DNA of 64,000 nt from NCBI RefSeq assembly GCF_958445495.1, contig NZ_CAUCSQ010000001.1, forward strand, positions 1 through 64,000, given 5' to 3'. The notes below the pieces were generated by a model, which was not told the DNA's origin, ran no database searches, and worked only from the letters and a program-made list of their open reading frames with translations. Source of the DNA: an uncultured Bacteroides sp. Lineage in GTDB: Bacteria > Bacteroidota > Bacteroidia > Bacteroidales > Bacteroidaceae. Below are positions 43,570 through 52,268 of this stretch, piece after piece. The position numbers and the translations under genes are program-made. Every line of letters begins with the position of its first letter. The first letter of the stretch is position 1.

Positions 43570-44595
43570 ATGAACGCTAAAGAGAAATACTGGAAATATT
43601 CCCTCATTGTCATCATCCTTTTCATGGGAGTCATCATCTTCCGCCAAATAACCCCTTTCTTGGGAGGATTGCTGGGAGCGCTTACCATATATATACTTGT
43701 GCGTACGCAGATGAGCCACCTGACGGAAAAACGGCAAATGAAACGCAGCATCGCCGCGCTGTTCATCATCGCAGAAACCGTCATGGTATTTCTCGTTCCT
43801 CTCGGACTGACCGTCTGGCTAGCGGTAAACAAACTTCAGGATATCAATCTGGCCCCGCAGACCATTATCGAACCTATCCAGCAAGTGGCGGGATTCATCA
43901 AGGAAAAGACGGGTTATGACGTATTGGGCAAGGATACGCTTTCATTCATCGTTTCCATTCTCCCGCGTATCGGGCAGATTATCATGGAAAGTGTCAGCAG
44001 CCTCGCGGTCAACCTGTTCGTCATGGTGTTCGTACTCTATTTTATGCTGATAGGAGGAAAAAAGATGGAAGCGTATGTCAACGATATCCTTCCGTTCAAC
44101 GAAACAAACACACAGGAGGTAATCCATGAGATTAACATGATTGTACGTTCCAACGCCATCGGCATTCCTCTACTGGCTATCATCCAAGGAGGGGTCGCCA
44201 CGATAGGCTACCTCATCTTCGGAGCTCCCAACATCCTGTTGCTGGGATTCCTCACCTGCTTCGCCACCATCATCCCGATGGTGGGCACGGCGTTGGTATG
44301 GTTCCCGACGGCCGCTTACCTCGCCATCACCGGAGACTGGTTCAACGCTATCGGGCTTTTCGCCTACGGTTCCATCGTCGTCTCGCAGTCCGACAACCTG
44401 ATTCGTTTCATCCTGCAAAAGAAAATGGCGGACACGCATCCGCTCATCACCATTTTCGGAGTTGTCATCGGCCTGCCGATATTCGGATTTATGGGCATCA
44501 TCTTCGGCCCGCTGCTGCTTTCGTTATTCTTTCTTTTTGTAGACATGTTCAAAAAAGAATATCTCGATTCACGAAATAACCTTCCTTCCGGATAA
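43570..44595 (+). CDS. AI-2E family transporter (membrane protein)
   Basis: The 341-residue protein has about seven or eight membrane segments and the family signatures FRQITPFLGGLLGALTIYIL near the N-terminus, the central IPLLAIIQGGVATIGYLIFG with LTCFATIIPMVGTALVWFP, and HPLITIFGVVIGLPIFGFMG near the end. Members include the TqsA-type carrier and Na+/H+ antiporter-like proteins; the substrate cannot be inferred. It stands alone between the TonB operon and the glycosyltransferase gene. Confidence 0.93.
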   Translation: MNAKEKYWKYSLIVIILFMGVIIFRQITPFLGGLLGALTIYILVRTQMSHLTEKRQMKRSIAALFIIAETVMVFLVPLGLTVWLAVNKLQDINLAPQTIIEPIQQVAGFIKEKTGYDVLGKDTLSFIVSILPRIGQIIMESVSSLAVNLFVMVFVLYFMLIGGKKMEAYVNDILPFNETNTQEVIHEINMIVRSNAIGIPLLAIIQGGVATIGYLIFGAPNILLLGFLTCFATIIPMVGTALVWFPTAAYLAITGDWFNAIGLFAYGSIVVSQSDNLIRFILQKKMADTHPLITIFGVVIGLPIFGFMGIIFGPLLLSLFFLFVDMFKKEYLDSRNNLPSG

Positions 44596-44616
44596 AGGAG
44601 CTATCGAAAAAATGCG

Positions 44617-44624
44617 TACTTTTG
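44617..44624 (+). promoter_or_regulatory. -7 box of the glycosyltransferase gene
   Basis: TACTTTTG is a full match 28 bases upstream of the ATG at 44652. Confidence 0.6.
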
Positions 44625-44651
44625 CAGGCGTAAAAACGACACTTTAATTCA

Positions 44652-45824
44652 ATGGAAGCATTTACATTCAATACTGCCGAGCTGGTTCTTTTATCGGCGG
44701 CAGGCATTCTTCTTATCATTCAGCTCATTTACTATTTCGGGTTATACAACCGGATACACGTACATAACAAAGCGGCACGCAAGGAAGAAATCCGTTTTTC
44801 ACAAGAGCTGCCTCCTCTTTCGGTAATCATCTGCGCGCGCAATGAAGCCGACAACCTGCGCAAGTTCCTGCCGGCTATCCTGGAACAGGACTATCCGGAA
44901 TTTGAGGTCATCGTCATAAATGACGCCTCCACAGATGAAACGGAAGATGTGCTGGGACGTATGGAAGAGAAATATCCTCACCTCTATCATAGTTTCACAC
45001 CGGACAGCGCACGCTACATCAGCCATAAAAAGCTTGCACTGACATTGGGAATCAAAGCCAGCAAGCATGACTGGCTCGTGTTCACGGAAACGAACTGCAT
45101 GCCTGCCGGCAATCAATGGTTGAGGCTTATGGCACGCAACTTCACTCCTCAAACCCAGATTGTACTGGGATACAGCGGATATGACCGCACCAAAGGCTGG
45201 CTGCATAAACGTGTCGCATTCGACACCCTATTCCAGTCATTGCGTTATCTGGGATTCGCTTTGGCCGGAAAACCGTATATGGGCGTCGGACGCAACATGG
45301 CTTACCGGAAAGAACTGTTTTTCAAACAAAAAGGATATTCCAGCCACCTGAACCTGCAACGCGGGGAAGACGACCTGTTCGTCAATCAACTGGCAACCCG
45401 GACAAACACACGGGTAGAGACAGACTTCAACGCTACAATGCGCATACAGCCCGTCTACCGCTATAAAGACTGGAAAGAGGAAAAAATCAGTTATATGGTT
45501 ACAGCCCGGTTTTATCGCGGCATCCAACGTTACCTGGCAGGTTTCGAGACATTTTCACGGCTGTTGTTTTACGTTGCCTGCATTACCGGACTGTGCCTGG
45601 GCATTCTCAACCTCCACTGGCCGGTTGCCGGACTCTCCTTATCTGCCTGGCTGCTCCGCTACGCCGCACAAGCCGTTGTTGTCAATCGCACGGCCCAGGA
45701 AATGGGAGGAGGCAGGAAGTATTATTTCTCACTGCCCGTATTCGATATCCTCCAACCGCTGCAATCGCTTAACTTCAAGTTATGCCGCCTTTTCCGGGGT
45801 AAAAGCGATTTCATGAGAAGATGA
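44652..45824 (+). CDS. Membrane-bound family 2 glycosyltransferase
   Basis: The 390-residue protein has an N-terminal membrane helix (about 11-30), then a GT-A domain: LSVIICARNEADNLRKFLPA, VIVINDASTDETEDVL, a VFTETNCMPA segment as the metal-binding region, MGVGRNMAYRKELFF and the acceptor-site GEDDLFVNQLA. Two hydrophobic segments lie near the C-terminus (about 300-345). Such proteins add sugars to lipid carriers or cell-surface polymers. It is monocistronic, so the product is unknown. Confidence 0.92.
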   Translation: MEAFTFNTAELVLLSAAGILLIIQLIYYFGLYNRIHVHNKAARKEEIRFSQELPPLSVIICARNEADNLRKFLPAILEQDYPEFEVIVINDASTDETEDVLGRMEEKYPHLYHSFTPDSARYISHKKLALTLGIKASKHDWLVFTETNCMPAGNQWLRLMARNFTPQTQIVLGYSGYDRTKGWLHKRVAFDTLFQSLRYLGFALAGKPYMGVGRNMAYRKELFFKQKGYSSHLNLQRGEDDLFVNQLATRTNTRVETDFNATMRIQPVYRYKDWKEEKISYMVTARFYRGIQRYLAGFETFSRLLFYVACITGLCLGILNLHWPVAGLSLSAWLLRYAAQAVVVNRTAQEMGGGRKYYFSLPVFDILQPLQSLNFKLCRLFRGKSDFMRR

Positions 45825-45836
45825 CGGTTCCGCGCC

Positions 45837-45860
45837 CCCTGCCGGCAGGAAAGGGGGGAG
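45837..45860. terminator. GC-rich hairpin between convergent genes
   Basis: CCCCCTGCCGGCAGG is followed by AAAGGGGGG, so either the perfect dodecamer CCTGCCGGCAGG or an outer CCCCCT/AGGGGG stem can form. No T-run follows on the plus strand. It lies in the 36-base gap between the glycosyltransferase and permease genes. Confidence 0.4.
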
Positions 45861-47105
45861 CTACTCGTACCGCATGGAACTTGCCGGATTAATTTTGGTA
45901 ATCAGAAAAGAAGGGCCGACAAGCATCAGGACAGAGGCAAGCAGCGTACCGATATTTATCAGAAGAAAAAACAGCATATTAAAAGAAACGGGAACCGTAT
46001 CCACATAATAAGTCACCGGATCAAGCTTGAAAATCCCGAACTGGGACTGAAGAATGCAAAACGCCACTCCGATGACATTTCCCCAAAGCATTCCTTTGCC
46101 AATCAGGAATACGGCAAACCAGAGGAAAGTCTTACGAATCGTAAAGTTATCGGCTCCCAAGGCTTTCAGGATACCAATCATATTGGTACGTTCGATGATA
46201 ATAATCAGCAGCCCGGAAATCATCGTGAATCCGGCAACCCCTATCATCAGGAACAGAATCACCCACACATTCAAATCCAGTAAATCAAGCCATGCAAATA
46301 TCTGCGGATTCAGTTGTTCTATATTCCGCACATAATACACACCGCCCCATTTGTCTTTCCGGTTATCCGTATCGGCGGCAATCCGATACGTCGCATCTTC
46401 CAGCCGGTCATAGTCACGGACCTGCAATTCCACTCCGCTCACCTGCTCCGGCTGCCAGCCGTTCAGGCGGTTCACCAGGCAAAGGTCGGTCAATAAAAAA
46501 AGATTATCGTATTCCGAGAAATCGGTCCGGTAAATTCCCGCAATTGTCAGACGGCGGGCGCGAATATCATCCTGGATATAATAAGTATATATCTTATCTC
46601 CCAGTTTCAATTTCATCTTAGTAGCCAGCGCCTCGGAAATAAGAACCCGGTTGGAAGAGACCGAATCGCTGAAAACGGGAATCTCCCCTTCCACCAGATA
46701 CTCTTTCATAAAACGGGGGTCAAACTCAGGCCCGACACCTTTCAGCACCATTCCCTGGAAAGCGTCGTCGGTCTTTATCATCCCCGGCTTGGTGGAATAA
46801 CGCTGCACGTGGCTCACTTCAGGATAGCCGGAAAGGGCGGCAACCAGGCTGTCGTCCGCAACAACCGGATGTGTCTCGTAAGAATTGACCGCATCCAGAT
46901 TCGTAATCTGGATATGCGAGCCGAACCCTATGACTTTATTCCGTACCTCACTTTTAAAACCGATAACCACCGCTACCGCAATAATCATGACCGCCAGCCC
47001 GAGGGCAATACCCGTCATGGCAATGAGGACTGCAGGCCGCGAGACCTGCTTTCCGCCATCGCTCTCACGATAGATACGCCGGGCTATGAAAAGTGACAAA
47101 GACAA
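45861..47105 (-). CDS. ABC transporter permease, LolC/LolE (FtsX-like) type
   Basis: The 414-residue protein has one N-terminal membrane helix (AVLIAMTGIALGLAVMIIAVAV region), a large extracytoplasmic domain (about 50-265) and three C-terminal helices (IGVAGFTMISGLLIIIIERTN, SQFGIFKLDP, INIGTLLASVLMLVGPSF). The RTNMIGILKALGAD segment is the coupling helix typical of the MacB/FtsX superfamily, and N-terminal FIARRI is LolC/E-like. It may serve lipoprotein release from the inner membrane. The ATPase is not adjacent. It follows the aminotransferase gene by 18 bases. Confidence 0.9.
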   Translation of the reverse strand: MSLSLFIARRIYRESDGGKQVSRPAVLIAMTGIALGLAVMIIAVAVVIGFKSEVRNKVIGFGSHIQITNLDAVNSYETHPVVADDSLVAALSGYPEVSHVQRYSTKPGMIKTDDAFQGMVLKGVGPEFDPRFMKEYLVEGEIPVFSDSVSSNRVLISEALATKMKLKLGDKIYTYYIQDDIRARRLTIAGIYRTDFSEYDNLFLLTDLCLVNRLNGWQPEQVSGVELQVRDYDRLEDATYRIAADTDNRKDKWGGVYYVRNIEQLNPQIFAWLDLLDLNVWVILFLMIGVAGFTMISGLLIIIIERTNMIGILKALGADNFTIRKTFLWFAVFLIGKGMLWGNVIGVAFCILQSQFGIFKLDPVTYYVDTVPVSFNMLFFLLINIGTLLASVLMLVGPSFLITKINPASSMRYE

Positions 47106-47123
47106 ACCGCTGCTTATTTAATC

Positions 47124-48323
47124 TTATTCCGTTCTTCCCGGATATGCCTCCAACGCTTTCTGCAAGACAAAAAGCGCACGGGTCAAATCCTCTTTCTTCA
47201 ACACGTAGGCAATACGCACCTCATTGATACCGGAACCCGGAGTCGTATAAAAACCGGAAGCCGGAGCCATAAACACCGTTTGCCCTTCATACTCGAAGTC
47301 GGAAAGACACCAGGCGCAGAACTTGTCGGAATCATCCACCGGAAGTTTCGCCACCGTGTAGAAAGCGCCCATCGGGATGGGCGAATAAACTCCCGGAATA
47401 CGGTTCAGGCCGTCAATCAGGCATTTACGGCGTTCCACATACTCGTCATACGTCTCCCGCGAATATTCTTCCGGAGCAGCCAGTGAAGCCTCCGCCGCAA
47501 TCTGGCCTATCAGGGGAGGACTCAGGCGGGCCTGGCAGAACTTCATGACGGCATCGCGTATCTCTTTGTTCTTGGTAATCAGCGCGCCGATACGGATTCC
47601 GCATTCCGAATACCGCTTGGACACGGAATCAATCAACACGACATTATTCTCAATGCCTTCCAGATGGCAGGCGGATATGTAAGGGGAACCGGTATAAATA
47701 AATTCACGGTACACCTCGTCGGAGAACAGGAACAAATCATATTTCTTTACCAGGTCGCGAATCTGGTTCATTTCACGACGGGTGTACAGATAGCCCGTCG
47801 GATTATTCGGGTTGCAAATCAGAATCGCCTTGGTACGCTCGTTAATCAATTCTTCGAATTTCTCCACCTTCGGAAGCGAGAACCCCTCTTCGATAGTGGT
47901 AGCAATCGTACGGATTTTCGCTCCGGCGGAAATGGCAAACGCCATATAGTTGGCATAAGCCGGCTCCGGAACGATGATTTCATCTCCGGGATTCAGGCAG
48001 GAAAGAAAAGAGAAAAGCACGGCTTCCGAACCTCCGGAAGTGATGATTATATCATCTGCCGTAAGATGGATATTGAACTTGGCATAATACCCGACTAATT
48101 TCTCGCGATAGCTTCGGTAACCGGCACTGGGACTGTATTCCAGCACCTTACGGTCAATATTGCGTATCGCGTCAATCGCGGCCTGAGGGGTGGGCAGGTC
48201 AGGCTGTCCGATATTCAGGTGAAACACATGGATTCCCCGTTGTTTGGCGGCATCTGCCAAAGGAGCCAGTTTTCTGATAGGAGATGCGGGCATCTCAGTT
48301 CCGCGAATGGATATGGTTGGCAT
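47124..48323 (-). CDS. PLP-dependent aminotransferase, class I/II (aspartate aminotransferase-like)
   Basis: The 399-residue protein has FHLNIGQPDLPTP, the YRSYREKLVGYY segment, ICNPNNPTGYLYTRREMNQI, the DEVYREFIY region with Asp/Tyr, the PLP Lys in DSVSKRYSECGIRIGAL, and FYTTPGSGINEVRIAYV with the carboxylate-binding Arg. This is fold type I, subgroup I-gamma. The amino donor/acceptor cannot be set from sequence alone. It is the first gene of a unit with the LolC/E-type permease, and divergent from the FucI-like gene. Confidence 0.9.
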   Translation of the reverse strand: MPTISIRGTEMPASPIRKLAPLADAAKQRGIHVFHLNIGQPDLPTPQAAIDAIRNIDRKVLEYSPSAGYRSYREKLVGYYAKFNIHLTADDIIITSGGSEAVLFSFLSCLNPGDEIIVPEPAYANYMAFAISAGAKIRTIATTIEEGFSLPKVEKFEELINERTKAILICNPNNPTGYLYTRREMNQIRDLVKKYDLFLFSDEVYREFIYTGSPYISACHLEGIENNVVLIDSVSKRYSECGIRIGALITKNKEIRDAVMKFCQARLSPPLIGQIAAEASLAAPEEYSRETYDEYVERRKCLIDGLNRIPGVYSPIPMGAFYTVAKLPVDDSDKFCAWCLSDFEYEGQTVFMAPASGFYTTPGSGINEVRIAYVLKKEDLTRALFVLQKALEAYPGRTE

Positions 48324-48375
48324 AATTTTAACTACAAATTACTTAATTACTATTTACTTTTTACACTTGGAACTG

Positions 48376-48475
48376 CAAATGTACGCAATAATTTGAATAC
48401 AGAGACATAAAAACTTTAAAAACCTTAGTAAGGTTAAAATCGTTATGGTTTTATGAAAAGAAAGCTATACATTTG
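48376..48475. promoter_or_regulatory. Divergent promoters with a shared palindrome
   Basis: The minus-strand box TACATTTG (48383-48376) serves the aminotransferase gene; the plus-strand box TACATTTG (48468-48475) serves the FucI-like gene. Between them lies a perfect 15-base palindrome AACCTTA-G-TAAGGTT (48421-48435), centred about 45-55 bases upstream of both predicted starts. Confidence 0.6.
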
Positions 48476-48504
48476 TCATACCGAAAACTTAAAACAATAT
48501 CATA

Positions 48505-49740
48505 ATGACTATACACCTTGTTTCATTCGCATCAATCCTTCACAAACAAGCCACGCTACGCAGTTCGCACGAAGCCATCCTGAGCGAACTTGAAAAATAT
48601 TATACCATAAAGCTCGTCGATTATCAAGATATGGATAAATTGTCGGGGGATGATTTCAAAATCATTTTCATTGCCACCGGCGGAGTGGAAAGGCTGGTGA
48701 TTCAACATTTCGAATGCCTTCCGCGCCCTGCCATCTTACTGGCCGACGGCATGCAGAATTCGCTTGCCGCCGCATTGGAAATATCCACCTGGCTAAGGGG
48801 AAGGGGAATGAAAAGCGAGATTCTCCACGGCGAGCTTCCGTCAATCGTCCAACGTGTACATATACTTTACAATAATTTCCGGGCGCAGCGTTTCTTATCC
48901 GGCAGGCGCATCGGAGTCATCGGAAGCCCGTCTTCCTGGTTAGTAGCCAGCAATGTGGACTATCTCCTCGCCAAACGCCGTTGGGGCATCGAATACATAG
49001 ATATTCCCCTGGAACGTGTTTATGAACATTTTCAACAAATCACAGACGACGAGGTAGGCGCCTCATGCGCGGCGGTCGCTTCCCAGGCCCTTGCCTGCCG
49101 GGAAGGGACTCCCGAAGATTTAATCAGGGCAATGAAGCTGTACCGGGCTGTCAAAAAAATATGCGGGGAAGAGAAACTGGAGGCGTTGACATTGAGTTGT
49201 TTCAAACTGATTGAGCAGATTGACACCACCGGTTGCCTGGCATTGTCATTACTGAATGACGACGGCATTATGGCCGGTTGCGAAGGCGACCTCCAATCCA
49301 TCTTTACCCTGCTCGCCGTAAAAGCGCTTACCGGCAAAAACGGATTCATGGCTAACCCTTCCATGATTAACACCCGCACCAATGAGCTTATCCTGGCACA
49401 TTGCGCCATAGGGTTGAAACAGACGGAAAGATATATCATCCGCAACCATTTCGAAACGGAAAAAGGGATAGCCATCCAAGGGCTGCTTCCCACAGGAGAC
49501 GTCACCCTGGTAAAATGCGGCGGCGAATGCCTGGACGAATACTACCTGTCTACAGGAACCCTGACCGAAAATACCAATTACATCAACATGTGCCGGACGC
49601 AAGTCCGCATCCGGATGAATACCCCGGCGGAATATTTCTTGAAAAACCCGCTAGGCAACCATCACATTATGATTCAAGGCAATCATGAAGATACGCTGAA
49701 CGAATTTTTCCAGGCAAACGCCTGCAAGCGGACGGAATAA
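48505..49740 (+). CDS. L-fucose/L-arabinose isomerase-family protein
   Basis: The 411-residue protein has an N-terminal Rossmann-like part (IIFIATGGVERLVIQHFECL, RIGVIGSPSSWLVASNVDYL) and a C-terminal half with acidic and His segments like FucI (DTTGCLALSLLNDDGIMAGC, EGDLQSIFTLLAVKALTGK, and GNHHIMIQGNHEDTLNEFF). It is shorter than classical FucI (about 590 residues) and lies away from fucose genes, so substrate and even activity are open. It has its own promoter and ends at a long hairpin. Confidence 0.75.
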   Translation: MTIHLVSFASILHKQATLRSSHEAILSELEKYYTIKLVDYQDMDKLSGDDFKIIFIATGGVERLVIQHFECLPRPAILLADGMQNSLAAALEISTWLRGRGMKSEILHGELPSIVQRVHILYNNFRAQRFLSGRRIGVIGSPSSWLVASNVDYLLAKRRWGIEYIDIPLERVYEHFQQITDDEVGASCAAVASQALACREGTPEDLIRAMKLYRAVKKICGEEKLEALTLSCFKLIEQIDTTGCLALSLLNDDGIMAGCEGDLQSIFTLLAVKALTGKNGFMANPSMINTRTNELILAHCAIGLKQTERYIIRNHFETEKGIAIQGLLPTGDVTLVKCGGECLDEYYLSTGTLTENTNYINMCRTQVRIRMNTPAEYFLKNPLGNHHIMIQGNHEDTLNEFFQANACKRTE

Positions 49741-49780
49741 ACGTTTTTCCGGATAAAATCCAAAACCATATTGCAACCAA

Positions 49781-49862
49781 AGGCTGCCTGAACTTGTGAA
49801 GCGAACCCTGTAAAAGCCGGATAAAACGTTTTCCGGGTTCACTTCACTCTGCCGGACAGCCT
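49781..49862. terminator. Long imperfect hairpin between convergent units
   Basis: Inner arms GTGAAGCGAACCC (49796-49808) and GGGTTCACTTCAC (49835-49847) match with one mismatch, and the outer arms AGGCTG and CAGCCT extend the stem. It lies between the FucI-like gene and the last gene of the PUL, so it can stop both. Confidence 0.6.
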
Positions 49863-49876
49863 CTATTCACGCCTCA

Positions 49877-50704
49877 TCAGAACGACGGATTCGTACAATC
49901 GATAGAAAATACAGTTATTTCATTCTCCGGCAATGTTATATTTTCAACCGTTTTATACCAGTAAGTCGCTCCGGATTCAGTCGTAATCCGGAAAAGTTTT
50001 CCTTTGCCGGTATCCTGGGCAGGTATTACGGCGCGAAACCGTTCTCCGGCAGGCTGCATGGTTATATATTCCGCCGCTTCATCCGGCTTTACAGTAACAG
50101 ACTGTTTTGCCAAATCTATAACAGCGGTCTTTTTTGCACAAATATCCACACTTTTGATAACTTCTCCCTGCGGTACGGTGATTTCCGCTTCCACTCTTGC
50201 AAACTGATGTACAAACGATAAGGTTATCGATTCGTCATCTACCTGCGACGTCTCATTCTTCGCCGACAAAAAATCACTCCGGCTGTAACCATCTTCCTCC
50301 GACTGGTCCTGAGCTACGGCAAATTCAAAATTCACTCCGCGGATACCGGCCACATAGGGATAATAAGCATAAAAATTCAAGTCACTGCCATCAATGGGGA
50401 ACGTAATGGACGACTCGGCCGTCCATGTCTTGCTGTTTGCAAGATAGTGATAATCCAGATTATCATGCAAGACCTCTTCCGTTCCCCGTTTCAGCCCGAA
50501 AATACCCACCTGGTCGCCGTCGCTGAAAAACGTCTTCTTGCCTTCCGTTACCGTACGGGTCCGGGATATTTCAAAATCAAACACAATCTCTTTTGCCGGC
50601 TGAGGGAAAGATTCATCCGTCACATCTTCCTGGCTGCAGGAGATGAACAAGGAAGCAAACAACGTCGTTACTCCCGCCAATATATATTGTCTTTTCATTT
50701 TCAT
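49877..50704 (-). CDS. Fimbrillin-family lipoprotein
   Basis: The 275-residue protein has a lipoprotein signal ending LFISCSQ and then the fimbrillin pattern: EIVFDFEISRTRTVTEGKKT, FFSDGDQVGIFGLKRG, FPIDGSDLNFYAYYPYVAG, and SITLSFVHQFARVEAEI, in the order seen in Mfa/FimA-like proteins. The second half is a beta-domain with an ITTESGATYWYK strand. It is the last gene of the PUL, 22 bases after another fimbrillin-like gene. A surface glycan-binding or adhesive role is likely; polymerisation into fimbriae is not proven. Confidence 0.85.
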   Translation of the reverse strand: MKMKRQYILAGVTTLFASLFISCSQEDVTDESFPQPAKEIVFDFEISRTRTVTEGKKTFFSDGDQVGIFGLKRGTEEVLHDNLDYHYLANSKTWTAESSITFPIDGSDLNFYAYYPYVAGIRGVNFEFAVAQDQSEEDGYSRSDFLSAKNETSQVDDESITLSFVHQFARVEAEITVPQGEVIKSVDICAKKTAVIDLAKQSVTVKPDEAAEYITMQPAGERFRAVIPAQDTGKGKLFRITTESGATYWYKTVENITLPENEITVFSIDCTNPSF

Positions 50705-50726
50705 ATTGTCATTACGTATCTACAAA

Positions 50727-52241
50727 TCAGTTTTTCCTTTTTAAAACGACATCGTCCAGATAGAACTCAACTCCCGCCGCTGTCGGGAAAAAGGCGACGA
50801 AGAAATCGGCCAAAGCTTCCGGAGTCGCTTCACGGATGCCGTCTTCCGCATAAGAATAAGGGTCTTTCAGCATCTTTGAGAAATCAAAGTCTAACGAATA
50901 AGACCGGTAAGTATCCGAAAGAGTAAACTGGACATACCCCGTATAAGGTTTGGCGCCGCTGATTTTATCATTCGCCATAAATACGTTGGTAGAACTCTTC
51001 CCCGACTCGGCTCCGGTAGTGCTGTCATTCGTTTTTATATAACATTTCATATTTTTCCCATTCGTGCCTTTCGCCTTAAACTCCAAAGAATACACCTGCG
51101 GTTTTGCATTTTTCATACGACAGGCTATGACCTGCCCATACCAGCTCCCCGCACCTTCGCCAAAACTTCCGTGAATCACATTCCGTCCGATTTCGTCATC
51201 CGATTCCACTCCGACAGACACAGTTCCTTTTTGCTGGAAACACCAGGTTCCTTCCGTTGTTTTCATCGGATCGGCAACAGGCTCCCACAGTCCCGCCGGC
51301 AAATCCTCAACGGCAGTCTGTATCCAGTTTTCCGACGCATATCCTCCTTCCGTGCCGCCCGGCTCCCAGTCTTTTATCGGCTCTTCTTCCGTCACGACTT
51401 CTATTTTATCCAAATCGACCCTTACCGTACAGACGTATCTCATCCCCCGCTCCAAGCGGTCCGTACCTTCCGGGATTTTCCAATGATACATACGGTTCAT
51501 GCCGGGCAATTTGATTTCCGCTTCGTATCCTTCGGTAGAACTTGAAGGAAGTACCCGGCCGGAAGCGCCGTTTCCGTCGGTTAATGCGACAAATTCCATT
51601 GTTTTCACTTCCGACACCGACTCAAACTTGCCAGACAACAGATTAAAGTCCGCTTTCGTATTCATTCCGGACACTTTTATGACGGATTCGGTCAGATATT
51701 CATCTTTCACTCCGTCGCCCGCCTTTAATTGAAATATGATTTGCGACAATACCGGACGAAGCTGCAACACCGCTTTATTGTTATTCCGGCTCAATCCTTT
51801 GCCATTGTCCGCATAAAGAAAATCAAAATCGGAGTTCGACTCCTGTACGGCTACATTTATCGGATAAAGGGCATCCGCCAAAGTTTCTTTCCACGGATAA
51901 TAAACCGCAATATCCACTTTACTGCCGTCTTCCGGATAATAGATTACATCGTCCGCAACGGCCGGAGTAAAATACCCTTTCGGCGCCACCGTTGTCTGAT
52001 ATTTCACGTTGCGATAAGGTTCGATGCATTCGGGCGTATTCTCTTTCAACAGATAGACACCGACCGTCTTTCCCGATTTCCATTGTTCTCCGGTATCCTC
52101 CGGGTCAAAAGAATACGCTTTCCCCGTCAATACGAGGGGCGTTTGCAGTGCTTGGCCGTTTCCCGGATTATCATCGTCACACGCACCGGACCCGAACACC
52201 GCCATTACAAGCATTACAGTGTTAAATAAATAATTCTTCAT
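50727..52241 (-). CDS. Fimbrillin-like lipoprotein with C-terminal carbohydrate-binding-like domain
   Basis: The 504-residue protein has a lipoprotein signal (MAVFGSGACDDD). Residues of about 30-290 follow the fimbrillin order (GEQWKSGKTVGVYLLKEN, DIAVYYPWKETLADALYP, AVLQLRPVLSQIIFQLKAGD). After KDWEPGGTEGGY, residues 310-504 look like a jelly-roll binding module of about 190 residues (VIHGSFGEGAGSWYGQVIAC, YSLEFKAKGTNGK, final EFYLDDVVLKRKN). The join suggests a surface glycan-binding protein for this PUL. It follows the lyase gene by 27 bases. Confidence 0.8.
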   Translation of the reverse strand: MKNYLFNTVMLVMAVFGSGACDDDNPGNGQALQTPLVLTGKAYSFDPEDTGEQWKSGKTVGVYLLKENTPECIEPYRNVKYQTTVAPKGYFTPAVADDVIYYPEDGSKVDIAVYYPWKETLADALYPINVAVQESNSDFDFLYADNGKGLSRNNNKAVLQLRPVLSQIIFQLKAGDGVKDEYLTESVIKVSGMNTKADFNLLSGKFESVSEVKTMEFVALTDGNGASGRVLPSSSTEGYEAEIKLPGMNRMYHWKIPEGTDRLERGMRYVCTVRVDLDKIEVVTEEEPIKDWEPGGTEGGYASENWIQTAVEDLPAGLWEPVADPMKTTEGTWCFQQKGTVSVGVESDDEIGRNVIHGSFGEGAGSWYGQVIACRMKNAKPQVYSLEFKAKGTNGKNMKCYIKTNDSTTGAESGKSSTNVFMANDKISGAKPYTGYVQFTLSDTYRSYSLDFDFSKMLKDPYSYAEDGIREATPEALADFFVAFFPTAAGVEFYLDDVVLKRKN

Positions 52242-52268
52242 ATCTTATTTTCATTTATCATCATTGAT